Shown here: piece by piece, positions 1-13,002 of the stretch
How the letters are laid out: the number at the start of each line of letters is the position of its first letter
How positions within the stretch are numbered: position 1 is the first letter of the stretch
From: Glycine soja
Taxonomy: Eukaryota; Streptophyta; Magnoliopsida; Fabales; Fabaceae
Direction of reading: 5' to 3'
NCBI RefSeq assembly: GCF_004193775.1
Contig: NC_041003.1
Location: 48,908,111 to 48,972,110 of the forward strand
DNA length: 64,000 nucleotides
The notes under the pieces: model-generated
Database searches by the model: none
What the model was told of the DNA's origin: nothing
What the model saw: the letters and a program-made list of their open reading frames with translations, nothing else
Made by a program: the position numbers and the translations under genes

Positions 1-2634
1 TTTGGCTCGATGAGTTGAGATAGGAAAATCATTTTTGTACGCTATTTTTATATTTTATCTGCATTACTGTTTTTACATTAATTAAAGAAATTAAAAACTC
101 TGTACAAGAGTTGCTTCATGTGCAGCATATATGTCACGATCAAGTAGTTATTGTGCAGTGGTAGGTGTCAAATAATGGTGGTGGTGGTGAGCTAGGTGCC
201 CCCAGTGGGTGGCATCTGAGATAGACCATCTTAACTTTCTTCACGTTCACAACAGTGCACTCTGCCACATATCATTATTCAGTGCCGTGCAATGCATATA
301 GTCAAAACTCTAAACTGTATCAGAATTCAGAAAACTTCCCTGACCCACATCTAAATGCACTGCTAAGTCGTAATATCAATCAATTGGTACATCTGGATAT
401 TATTATTTGACCTTGGCAACCAAAGCTACGTGTCTTTTACATTAATGCGAGGGCTTCTCATTCTTACAGGGCATACTCAATAAATACCCATAATTCCTTT
501 GGTCACGTACGTGTAGCAAAAAAGTTTATGGGTTATTTTAACATGCTTTAAGATTTCTTAGTTTGGCAATCTCAAGCTTGAACATGTTGTGGATCATCAA
601 ATGTCTGTGTCTTTCAAGCTTAACTTCCAGAGATTGTGGACTGTTCCATCGTGAATTATACAACTTAGTAAGCATTTGTGCTTTTAATTATTAAGGCGTT
701 TGAAATGTGGACTTTCCGATATATCAAGCTAAAGTCCTCTTCTTTCATATTTGTTTGACGTTTGAGGGACTGTCAACTGTCCAACTGAGGATGGATGGAC
801 ATCTAATCATTGGATCCAATATAATGGTCAAAGGAAAAATACACTCAATAAATAAGCATGACTCGTATTTGATCATATCAAAACTCGAATTTGATAATAT
901 GAAATCATGCATATTACATATTAAAATTGGTATCCAATCCGCTATAAGTTAATATTGTAAAGTTAAATTAGATCCATAATTCACTTTTTTTATATATAGT
1001 AGAACTCATTTGAATTTTCCGAGTTAATAATATACTTTAGAACGAATCAATATGTGTAAGCGTTACAATATTTATATCATAATCTTAAACTCTCCAACAA
1101 AATGAGTACAAGTACATTTTCTTTTTCTTAAGTTAGGAAACTAAATAAAAATACGGTCAATTCTTTTAACTTTTCATTTTACATAAATTATTTATACTTT
1201 TAATTTATATAAATTTTCTTCCATTTTACAAATATTTATATTTAAATATAATATTTATTTTCATATTATTTATGTTATTCTAATATAAAAAATCCATTTA
1301 AAAATTTAATATTTTTTCCTATTAATAGTTTCAAATTGTACAACCTTATAAGTAGTTAATTATAACGTGTATACAATAAAAGGGAGTTTGTATAATGTTT
1401 TAATTAAGAAATAGAAGATTTTATGTAATTAGTCAAAATATGTAATAAGGGTACTCTTGTTTAAAGGTTTTAAGTTTGTGTATCATATTCAGAAAATCAG
1501 AGAGAATTTATGTAGGTTTTAAACATAGAAAAAAATGTCTAAAAAATACAAAATAGAAAGGAAATTCGAGTAATTTACTGACAAAATGATATAATACTTT
1601 TATATGTAAAATACAAATATAAAAATATTTTCTTAAGCCAAATAATTCTTTAAAATGGTTTTATTTATTCTAAAAAAAGGTATTCTCATAACTAGAAGCC
1701 ATGATACAACCTTGATGCCTACAATCATTTAAGTGGGTTCAATTACTTCTATCTCTTCCAACAAATTTTTCTCCATATACATAATTATAGAATGAAACCC
1801 TATAATCATGTTTAAGGAATTCAGTTGTCCATCAACCGTGTTGAATATTTTAAGTATTTTTGCATTTGGTTCTCAGTGATAAGCATATGTTTGTTCGGTC
1901 ATACTTTGACCACCAGTGCATCCGTTTTCTCTTCTCGGTTGTGTTTTGATATTTAATACTTGATGGTGGTGACAGGTGAGGAAGCTAGAGACTTCCTTTC
2001 TAAATTGTAAACGTGTTATCTTTTGTAATACACCACTATGTTCTGGTTTGCTATGTATTCATACTATATGTGAAAGACCATGTGAGTTTGTCTATTATAG
2101 ACATCGTCCTTGTAACGTATAACTTATATCATATAGTCATGGATGAACGTGCCCACTTCATTAATTTCCATCTTCATCCTTGTTTAATTAAACATCAGAC
2201 GGTTCTAAAAGATTAAGAATTTGATAAATTAAAAGAAGCATTACAAATCACGTCTTTCATTAGTTACTAGTTTTCGCAGTTTTTTTATGTCAGCCATTTA
2301 CTTTGGAAATGATGAGATGTACCTAACACCGATATCTTTTCTGGAGTTGTGATCTTCAATGGATTTGTTTCCCATAACATACATTCTTTTTAACTGCTAG
2401 TATATTCCAAAGATGCTGCTCATGTGCATCTTTTATATTATGTTCCGAAATTTCTTCGAAATCGAGTCGAAAACTTGATCCATACCCAAGTAAATAACAT
2501 GTGCAAACGCCTCAATTCAAGGACAGCATACGATAGGAAACAAAATAATATTAATTATTGCCTTATTGGTAATGTCAATGTGTTCCAAGAGTACAATTTG
2601 TTATATGGTAAAACAAATTCATTTTGAGGTTGTA
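1..2634. other. Intergenic, no gene seen
   Basis: AT-rich sequence with only short, unconserved open frames (at most about 80 codons) and no recognisable domain, tRNA or long repeat. It lies downstream of the 3' end of the P450 gene, so it may hold the regulatory region of a gene outside the window. I see nothing else in it. Confidence 0.6.
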
Positions 2635-4521
<1,887 letters not shown>

Positions 4522-6254
4522 GCCTATAAATTGTTTTAAGATTCTAATGCTACTTCAGCAAATTTTTATAGGAACTTGTGGTTTGTGGAAGAAGATGAAT
4601 GAAGTCAAACCCAAATGAATTTTACGATTATTATAATGTTGATCATCCTTGAAGTCAATTCCTTCCTAATAAATTTCTAATTTGTGACAAAAAAAAAAAG
4701 TAATACCATAGCACCACAGCTTGTGTGAAAAGAATACTATGTAGGATTCTTTTCTGTAATAGATTCATTGTCCCAAAAGAATGACACGTAATCATCAGTA
4801 CATACCTGAGAAATTCATGATGGAAAATAAAAATAATTTTTCTCTTGATGGTCAACGCTAGAAGCTTTTTAGTTACCCAAGAATCCCTAAAAATCTGGTG
4901 AAGTCTCGTTGTTTTATGTGACTTTGGGTCCTGTTTCAGTCATCATGATTGCTCATTATTGCAGCAATGTAAATATTGATTGGTTGTCTGATGGTGCAGA
5001 ATCACCGTCTCTGAATCTCAACTTTACAATATCTTCTTAAAGTAATTAGAAAGGTAGGCTGATCATGTTGGAGATAATGTTGTTTGTAATCGCCTGAACA
5101 CAGTGGTTGAACATTTTAAACAAAGTTTTCGGAGCATGGCGATAAATTAAATCAGCATCATTCCCATGCATTTTAGAAAGCTGGATTTTGTGAATTTATT
5201 GCTTGCTGGAGGATGTTTAGCATAGAAGGTTCATCATTTCATATGTCAAAGGAACCAAAAACAAGCTGTGAATGAATTGTATACAGTTGTTCTTTCACAA
5301 GAAATATTATGATTACATTAATAACAAGATATGTATTTGCTCAATGCCACCAAATTTTGACTCGTTGTTAGATTATTACTATATCGACCATCGGGCTAAG
5401 ATTAACAAATTGTTTACACCATTTCATATGCCAAAATTTGTCTTTCTTTTACATTTAGCCCTTGATAGATTGTGGATGATCCAAAAGAGACTTAGGCCGC
5501 ACATGGGGCCAATTGACTATGCATTCAACATGCCTTTAAACAGATTAATGAGATAAATCAGGCTTTCAAAAGGCCCAAAAATATAAGCCTATGATAAATA
5601 ATATAGTAGGCCGAGGCTTTAGATCTTTTAAGTCTCGTTCGCTCACCAAAAACACTTGACACAAGTGATAATAATTTATGTTTTTTAATCAAGTTGTTCA
5701 AAGTTCAAATGTTAGACCTTAAAAAAAGCCTTGTTTAGATCTATTTCTATTCCAACAACAATCAACCACAACTTTTTGAGAGAATTACCTCTATTATTCC
5801 CTATGATTTCACTAAACAGGAGTATAATTTTGCTGTTAAAATAGAAGCAAAAGTAAACCTGGTTTTAGTCATGGAACCTTGCCTATGCTGGCTCCACAAC
5901 AACTACATTCATAAACCAAATTTCACTCTTAAGAACTCTTCTATTTTGGCAAGTATATAAAAGAAACTTATTAACAACTCTATGGTCGTTCCAATCTGGT
6001 ATAGTAGTAAACTCGTGGATTCTATCACAACCATATGGTAACCACCGAAACATATTGCCAATGGATTGAGACTGTGAACTTCGAAGGAAGCAACAACTTT
6101 TATGTTAGGTGGGAAGCTTCCTATAGACATAATTGTTAGCATGTGATAGACTCAGAAACTTTAGACAGTTGCATTCAATACGGCCAAGACTTAATTATCA
6201 TACTTGTGCAGATCAGACGATCGAGAACATTATTATTTTTTTTTTATCATAATA
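4522..6254. other. Intergenic, P450 upstream region
   Basis: Contains the presumed promoter of the P450 gene (TATA-like element near 4564-4572). Short frames at 5272-5556 (+) and 5909-6142 (-) show no recognisable domain and are not called as genes. The rest is unremarkable AT-rich sequence. Confidence 0.5.
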
Positions 6255-6612
6255 TGTTAGATAATTAAAATGTGAGTTTAGATCTAACTTAATTTCAAAA
6301 GGTTAACTCAAAAGATGAGGGTTATCCCTAACTTGTATAATCTTATTTGATTTTATCTTTAACAGATGTGAGAATTGAATTTTTTTCTAATACACCCCTT
6401 CAGTCTTAGTATTTTCTGGGCTTGTACGTGGATAACAATGGTGGGTGACCTTTTGGATCAATCTTGATACCATCAGGTATTTTTATGATGTGAGTTTATG
6501 ACTAATTCAACATCAAAAACTAATTCAAGGAGTGATGATTATTCCTCATTGATATGCTCTTACTTGAACCGATGTAGAACTTGAATTTTTTATTTTAATA
6601 ATATATCATAAA
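6255..6612 (-). mobile_element. TRIM-like miniature LTR retrotransposon
   Basis: Two diverged direct copies of about 140 bp, 6255-6394 and about 6473-6612, flank a 78-bp spacer. Shared landmarks are ATGTGAGTTTA near the left of each copy and an (A)ACAGATGTGAGAATTGAATTTTT-like block near the right. On the minus strand, the spacer begins directly after one copy with TGGTATCAAGA, close to the TGGTATCAGAGC primer-binding site for initiator Met tRNA. It ends with a purine run (GAAGGGGTG) just before the other copy, which starts TGTATTAG and ends CTAACA. This order (LTR, primer-binding site, polypurine tract, LTR, no coding capacity) is the layout of TRIM elements. The LTRs have diverged strongly, so it is old. 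Right-end coordinates are approximate and I could not confirm a target-site duplication. Confidence 0.55.
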
Positions 6613-8560
6613 CAAATAAGAAAAAAAAGCCATAAAATAATTAATGTGAAGAAAAAAGATAGAGAAAAGAATGTTTACTTCCAATCCTAATCCTAAGGTG
6701 AAATATTCAAGGTAGAATTTGAAATTTTCAATAGTCTTTTATGAACTAGTGCAAAGCAAACATGCACTTAAACTCTAAACTCTAGAGTAATTACTTGCAA
6801 GACTCTACTATGGAAGTCAATGTATGTCATAGATGGTGAAGTAAATTAGAATTTGAGTGTGCACTTACATGACTCTCTTCGAGCTAGGATGATCATTCTC
6901 ATGCAAGATAATGTGCGGGACAGTTAATCCCACAATCCGGGGGTGTTCATTGCTAATTAATGTTTCAGCATTTCACGTTCGTATGAGCTCTTGTGTAACT
7001 TTAAGAAAGGTTCTTTAGTGGTGACGAACATTAAACATTGTTGAGTGGTGATGAATTGGACTCATAAAGATTTTGGGTCACCATGTATACTCTAATCAAA
7101 TATTCAGAGCAAGATGGGTCTAGTAACATTCCAGAACAAATAATATTATAAAAATATTCTAAAAATAATGTCATGTAAATAACATTACTTTTTCTATGCA
7201 CATGTAAATTTATAATTAAAAATATGATTTAATAGTGATTCTTCCGTTAATAATTAACATAACGGATACACCTATGGCCTTGTTATTTATTAGTCATCTT
7301 CCAGCCTCACTTCACCCCGAGATTTGTCCAACACCTGTAACCAATCTTTGAGGAATTATTAATTGTTTTAGAAGGGTGGTCCTTCACCAATGTAAAATGA
7401 GTTATTTCTAAGAAGTTTATGCAAAAATCAGAAATCACCTTTCTTTTAGTAGATTTTTTCGGACTTGAATCCACTAGTATGTTGGATTTAAATTTAGTTA
7501 AATATTTTGTTTGTTATGTTTCATAATTAGAATATAAAATAACTCTCTTATTTAATTAAAATGTAGGTAATGAATTTAAATGAGTGTCTACCTATACACA
7601 AAGTACTATACGAATAACGAATGCTAAAATTATTAGCTATATAAAAATGAATTGGAGATGAATAATTTTCTAAAATACTACAGGTATATGAACATATACT
7701 ATATCACTCTAACGAATGGAAAGCACTCTCTCCAGAAATTCATATAGAAAGGCTTATGTTTCATGAATACTTATTTCAAACAGAGAAGGTGCTCCTTCCA
7801 AAGTCCAAACTGTATGTTTTTCAAGACAGCAGGCACTGAAAAGTCAAAATCTAAACTGAAACTCCAGCAAATGAAAAGGTGTTTCAATGTTATCCAGCCT
7901 GTCTGAATAATATTTTCAAGTTTCTTACACGTAAATAATGTTCTTCAAAGTATTTCACAATTTGCTTCTCAAAATGCAACACAAGAAACTTTATTTGGTA
8001 ACTAAATTAACAAACACAACATAACTAACAGATCTAACACAATAGTATAAAACTCAATCAATATTAGATTCCGAGAAAATGTTATCCTCAAGTGGTTCAT
8101 CCAATGCATAGCTCAAGGGCCAGTAAGTGTACGTTCCTCTGTTTGTGGCCGAAATTTTTTATGTGGCCACTGTTTATGTACATTTGCAATTTTTGAGTTT
8201 TTTTTTCAACTTTACATAAAATCAATTTTGAATATACGTGTCATGAAGTAGTAGGACAATGAGAAAAATCCAAATCCTTATTTCTGTCCTATTGATGAAG
8301 AACAATAGTATACAAATCCAAACTTCAACGAATGAACTCAGAAATGTCCCTCCCGTAGCAGCTTTCCCAAAACAGTAAATCCATGAAGAGTTCACAACTC
8401 CATTGATGAGAGAGACTTTCCAGTTCCTACTTCCACAACCATGGATAGCATTTTACTTCCTTACAAACAAATAGACAACAGTTTTGTTGTTTCTATTTAG
8501 TCCATATGCGACAGCTCATGGCTAACTTGTTTTCCTCACTTCCTATACATAGACACATTT
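6613..8560. other. Intergenic, no gene seen
   Basis: AT-rich DNA with no open frame worth calling and no recognisable repeat structure. I see nothing specific in it. Confidence 0.5.
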
Positions 8561-9925
8561 ATTTAAGATTTAATTATAAAATCTGTTCTCATATTTTATC
8601 TATTTTTTTCTATTTTTAATTGATTATTTGCTTTTTCTAATATTTCAAAATTTATTATCTTAATCCCAAAGTTAATTAATATTTTCTTAAAAAATAAAAA
8701 TTTAATTTTTTTAAAAAGTTGACTAGACTAAAAAATTTATCAATATTTCCTTAAAAAATTAAAACTGAAAAATGCTTAAACAAAGATTAGAACTATAATT
8801 TTTGGAGTAAATGACACATTCCTCTATAACTACATCCAATGACCATTTAAATATTTAGTTCAAAATATAATATTAATATAAATTTTATGTGAAAATAATT
8901 TAAAAATTTTAAAATTTATTCTTTTTTAATTTATTGTATTTTTATAATCTTATATATTATCTTTTAAAATATAATATATAAAATTAAAATTTATTTTTCA
9001 CATAAATTAAAATATGTATACTTATATAAATTTTATTGTTATTTTATATATTATATTTTTATAAACTTATGTATTTTTATAACATTATTTAAAAATTATT
9101 TTATACAGTAAAGATATAATATAAATTTTAACTTTAATCTATATCTTTTATATAAATTATAATTTTATAAAATGACTATATTTTATTATCTATTAAAATA
9201 TTTATATATAAAATTTAATGATAATATTTTTTCGTCTATCTTAAGATATTTTTATTATTTATTATAATAATATTTTTTATTTATATTTAACTTTATTTAA
9301 CCAGGTACATGATTTTTTTAAAGAATTAAATTATACAGTAAATATACATAGTTAAATAAAATGACAGCATTTTCTATTTTTTTTTAAATATTTGTATATA
9401 GTTTATTGACATTTTTTTATCTATATTACAATAAATAATATGAATATTTTAATATAGATAAAAAAAATATCACTATTAAATCACAAGTATTATTTTAAAA
9501 GATAAATATAATATATAAAATAAAAATAAAATTTATATAAATACATATTTTAATTTATGTGAAAATAGAATTTAATCTTATATATATTATATTTTAAAAG
9601 ATAATATATAATATTATAAAAATATAATAAATTAAAAAAGAATAAAAATAAAATTTTGAATTATTTTCACATAAAATCTATATTTTATCCCAAATATTCA
9701 AATTAATATTTAAGTATAATAGTAAAAAAATGTATTTTTTACTTTAAGGATCATAATTCTAATTCTTCCTTAAATATTTTTAAAGTTCTTATTTTTTTAA
9801 GAAAATATTAATCAACTTTTAAAATTTAACCATCAACCGTTTATGGAAACTAAATAAGAAAACTGATTTGCTGAAATAGGTAAAATAAGAGGATAAATTT
9901 TACAATTAAATCTTTATTTAATTAT
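8561..9925. repeat. Large AT-rich inverted repeat (foldback or MITE-like element)
   Basis: The segment 8811-9060 reads on the opposite strand almost as 9520-9720 does; for example TTTTATGTGAAAATAATT near 8880 matches its reverse complement near 9665. Outer blocks also pair: ATTTAATTATAAAATC at 8569-8584 with its reverse complement at about 9900-9915, and TTAATATTTTCTTAAAAAA near 8676 with the segment near 9800. The arms run about 650 bp each around a centre near 9240 with no coding capacity. Long arms without a transposase suggest a foldback or long-TIR non-autonomous DNA element. The exact ends and target-site duplication are not resolved. Confidence 0.6.
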
Positions 9926-10005
9926 TTCAACAAATATTTAAGTCTATGTTTAGATAATTTTGTCTATAAACATTTATGGGAAAAAATAGGTAAAATTTAT
10001 TAAAC

Positions 10006-10479
10006 TTATCCATAAATTAAAATTAATTTAAACACCTTAATTTTGGTTTTTTTTTTTCCATCTCTTTTTGAGGATGGAAAACTAGATATTAACAGAAAAT
10101 GTTCCACTTTGAAGGGAATTTCATCTGTCCAGTGTTTCTCATGCAAATCAAAAGCTAAAGATGCTAATTCATGGGCAACTCTATTTCCCAATCTTCTAGT
10201 GAAAGTGAGAGTAAATTCTTGAAAAACAGAACTCAAAGCTAAACAATCCGTTTTAATTCCATGAAAGGAGTTTCTATAAATACTAATGAAAATTTTATTC
10301 ATGAGATATGACTCCATTAATAAACAAATTCGTAATACAAAATTCAAAATCGATGCTCGAGTAATATCAAAATGTGAGGACATACAGCTTGTAATCTTAC
10401 CGGCTAAAAAGTGGGGAAAAAACCACTCGTATTCTCCCAACATTTTATAGTAAACTCCCCTACCCTCTGCTTTTGTCAT
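10006..10479 (-). pseudogene. Decayed RNase H-like domain fragment, retroelement-derived
   Basis: This is an isolated 157-codon frame. Its middle and end follow the plant RNase H-like (RVT_3 type) pattern usually seen in or derived from non-LTR retrotransposons: FLAGKITSC early, then a helix resembling LRICLLMESY, and the hallmark tail FTRRLGNRVAHELASLAF. The acidic catalytic positions appear lost: the usual ESD after the MNKI-like strand reads as ISIYR, and the first Asp and the Glu in the following helix are not evident. No reverse transcriptase lies upstream. I read it as a relic and not a working gene. It sits between the foldback element and the PDF1 promoter. Confidence 0.6.
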
Positions 10480-10507
10480 TTAGTTCGGAATGACTCAACA
10501 CTTGTAA

Positions 10508-10515
10508 TAAATGCA
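10508..10515 (+). promoter_or_regulatory. Candidate L1 box upstream of PDF1
   Basis: An exact TAAATGCA match to the L1-box consensus TAAATG(C/T)A, bound by HD-ZIP IV proteins such as ATML1 and PDF2, lies about 480 bp upstream of the PDF1 start codon. A second near-match, TAAATGCT, is at 10826-10833, about 75 bp before a TATA box. An 8-mer is expected by chance several times in this much AT-rich DNA, so the weight comes from its place upstream of a gene whose Arabidopsis counterpart is L1-box controlled. Confidence 0.35.
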
Positions 10516-10901
10516 TCGGGTGCTGGAGATTTCTCTGTCAAGTATTTGATTTGATATTATTGAAGGATAAAGAAATGTGTAACTTACTAAGCTTTCAGAA
10601 TATAAAATTTTCATTAGTACCATAATATGACAAATGCAGCACTCAAAGCTAATGAGTAATTTCAGTACAATCCAGCTCAAGCTTATGATCAACGAGAAAC
10701 AAGACCAGAGTTAGGTGAGAGTGTACAAACAGGTACGTGTTCAACTGAACTCAAGTCCTGTGTTTTAAATCTATTTTAGAAAATTCAGGCATTATTGCAT
10801 GAAATAGTAGTAGTAAATATGGGAGTAAATGCTTCTGCAAAACATCAACTAATCCGCATACTCCTTCACCTGCGAATATTTACTCCACTCTGTGAACCAT
10901 T

Positions 10902-10909
10902 TTATATAT
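10902..10909 (+). promoter_or_regulatory. TATA box of PDF1
   Basis: TTATATAT lies in the sequence CATTTTATATATTC about 90 bp upstream of the PDF1 ATG, a normal plant TATA distance if the 5' UTR is about 55-65 nt. The pyrimidine-rich stretch at 10911-10975 would be the leader. Confidence 0.5.
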
Positions 10910-10995
10910 TCTTCCCAGTCCACTTCCCTCTCCAAACTCAAACCCCCCCTTCCCCTTCTCTTCTTTCTCAATAGTGTTCTAAGCAGTCAGTGACA

Positions 10996-13002
10996 ATGGA
11001 GAGGAAAAGAAACAATCCTACTTCTTTCACTATGTTCACATTGCTACTTGGAGTGCTTTCTCAGAACCTTGTCATCCCTGTAATATCTACCACTACCACC
11101 ATTGAGGACCACAACTCTCCAGACCCACATGCAGGAACAGATTTATCAAATTCTCTGTGTAATTCTCTAACTCCACTATACATTTTATTTCATTATTTAT
11201 GCAAAATAGAAGATATTATTTCCTTACTAGCTACAGTAGGCCATTTACTTTCAAATTTGAAATATGAAGGATCAAAAGCTCTTAAAAGAAGCTTTCTTAA
11301 CATTTAACTTTCTAATCAAATAGTATACGTTGCTTTTACTTCTTGAAGGTTCATACTGCTCTCCAGATCATGGCTCTGGGAGTAGTGGACATGGAAGCTC
11401 ACCACATCACTCTCATCATGGATCACCATCTCATCATGGATCACCATCTCATCATGGATCTCCGTCACATGGAGGTGGTGGAAGTTACAATCCAACCCCA
11501 TCAACTCCCCCTGGTGGTGGAAGCTATGATCCAACTCCATCACCACCCTCAGGTGGTGGTGGAAGTTACAATCCAACCCCATCAACTCCCCCTAGTGGTG
11601 GAAGCTATGATCCAACTCCATCACCACCCTCAGATGGAGGTGAAAATTGCAATCCAACCCCATCAACTCCTCCCGGTGGTGGAAGCTATGATCCAACTCC
11701 ATCACCACCCTCAAGTGGTGGTGGTGGAAGTTACAATCCAACCCCATTAACTCCCCCTGGTGGTGGAAGCTATGATACAACTCCATCACCACCCTTAGGT
11801 GGAGGTGGAAGTTACAATCCAACCCCATCAACTCCTCCAGGTGGTGGAAGCTATGATCCAACTCCATCACCACCCTCAGGTGATGGTGGTGGTGGAAGTT
11901 ACAATCCAACTCCATCAACTCCCCCAGGTGGTGGAAGCTATGATCCAACCCCATCACCACCCACAAATGGTGGAAGTTACAATCCAACCCCATCAACTCC
12001 TCCTGGTGGTGGAAGCTATGATCCAACTCCATCACCACCCTCGGGTGGTGGAAGTTACAATCCAACTCCATCAACTCCCCCAGGTGGTGGAAGCTATGAT
12101 CCAACCCCATCACCACCCACAAATGGTGGAAGTTACAATCCAACCCCATCAACTCCTCCTGGTGGTGGAAGCTATGATCCAACTCCATCACCACCCTCGG
12201 GTGGTGGAAGTTACAATCCAACTCCATCAACTCCCCCAGGTGGTGGAAGCTATGATCCAACCCCATCACCACCCACAGATGGTGGAAGTTATAATCCAAC
12301 TCCATCACCACCCTCAGGTAGCAACTGTGGAACACCACCACAAGACCCCTCTACTCCAACACCCTCAGTCCCAACAACACCATCAACCCCATCAAACCCT
12401 CCCTTGGGAGGAGGTGGGTACTATAACTCACCACCAACTTATGGAGGTGGTAGCCCCCCAACACCAATCACTGTGAGCCCACCTTCAACCCCAATTGATC
12501 CAGGCACCCCCACTATCCCCTCCACACCCCCTTACCTTCCTTCCCCAACTCCCTTCACTGGTACATGCAAGTAAGTTCCTACTTCTTTTCACTACATTGC
12601 ACTATAAACTATCATATGATATACAGCCACACTGTTAAGTAACCTATGGGACATTGTCCTCTAAATTGCAGCTACTGGAACACTCACCCAGGAATCATTT
12701 GGGGATTGCTAGGCTGGTGGGGAACCTTAGGCCATGCATTTGGTGTCTCTAGTATACCAGGGTTTGGTGCCAGTCGCAGCTTACCACAAGCACTTTCCAA
12801 CACTAGAACTGATGGACTAGGAGCACTCTACAGAGAAGGGACAGCTTCCTTTCTTAACTCCTTGGTGAACAACAGGTTCCCTTATACAACCCAGCAAGTC
12901 AGAGACAGATTTGTAGCATCTCTTGCCTCAAATAATGCAGCAGCAGCACAAGCCAACCTCTTCAAGATGGCCAATGAGGGGCGAATGAAGCCTCGAGCAT
13001 GA
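10996..13002 (+). CDS. PDF1: PROTODERMAL FACTOR 1-like proline-rich cell wall protein
   Basis: Exons 10996-11158, 11349-12570 and 12672-13002 join through GT-AG introns of 190 and 101 nt to a 571-residue protein. The start is the ATG at 10996, as the in-frame codon before it is GTG. The N-terminus has a basic start and hydrophobic core (FTMFTLLLGVLSQNLVIPV), a plausible signal peptide for secretion. The middle is low-complexity: an HHGSPS triplet, then ten units of about 25-29 residues of the type SYNPTPSTPPGGGSYDPTPS plus one partial unit, then a Pro/Thr/Ser tail. Exon 3 encodes the conserved non-repetitive PDF1 C-terminal domain, beginning YWNTHPGIIWGLLGWWGT. PDF1 is a protodermis (L1 layer) wall protein; in cotton a relative acts in fibre initiation. 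Arabidopsis PDF1 is about 300 residues as I recall, so this copy is enlarged by repeat growth. Function is inferred from family and synteny. A poly(A) signal AATAAA is near 13159. Confidence 0.9.
11475..12315 (+). repeat. In-frame tandem repeat array in PDF1
   Basis: Ten units of about 75-87 bp plus one partial, each coding NPTPSTPPGGG followed by SYDPTPSPP and a Gly/Ser/Thr linker. Linker length varies between units (SGGGG, SDGGEN, SSGGGG, SGDGGGG, TNGG, SGGG, TDGG). Units 6-7 and 8-9 form a higher-order 150-bp pair (about 11935-12084 and 12085-12234) that looks identical base for base, so this duplication is recent. Confidence 0.9.

Noticed and set aside
11475..12315. Regularly spaced repeats that might suggest a CRISPR array
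   Set aside because: The repeats are contiguous coding units without unique spacers, in a plant exon.
11316..12476. Long open frames on the minus strand and in another plus frame across the PDF1 repeat, rich in His, Gln, Met and Val
   Set aside because: They are shadows of a repeat whose unit is a multiple of three without stops in other frames. The PDF1 frame alone has signal peptide, splice joins and a conserved C-terminal domain.
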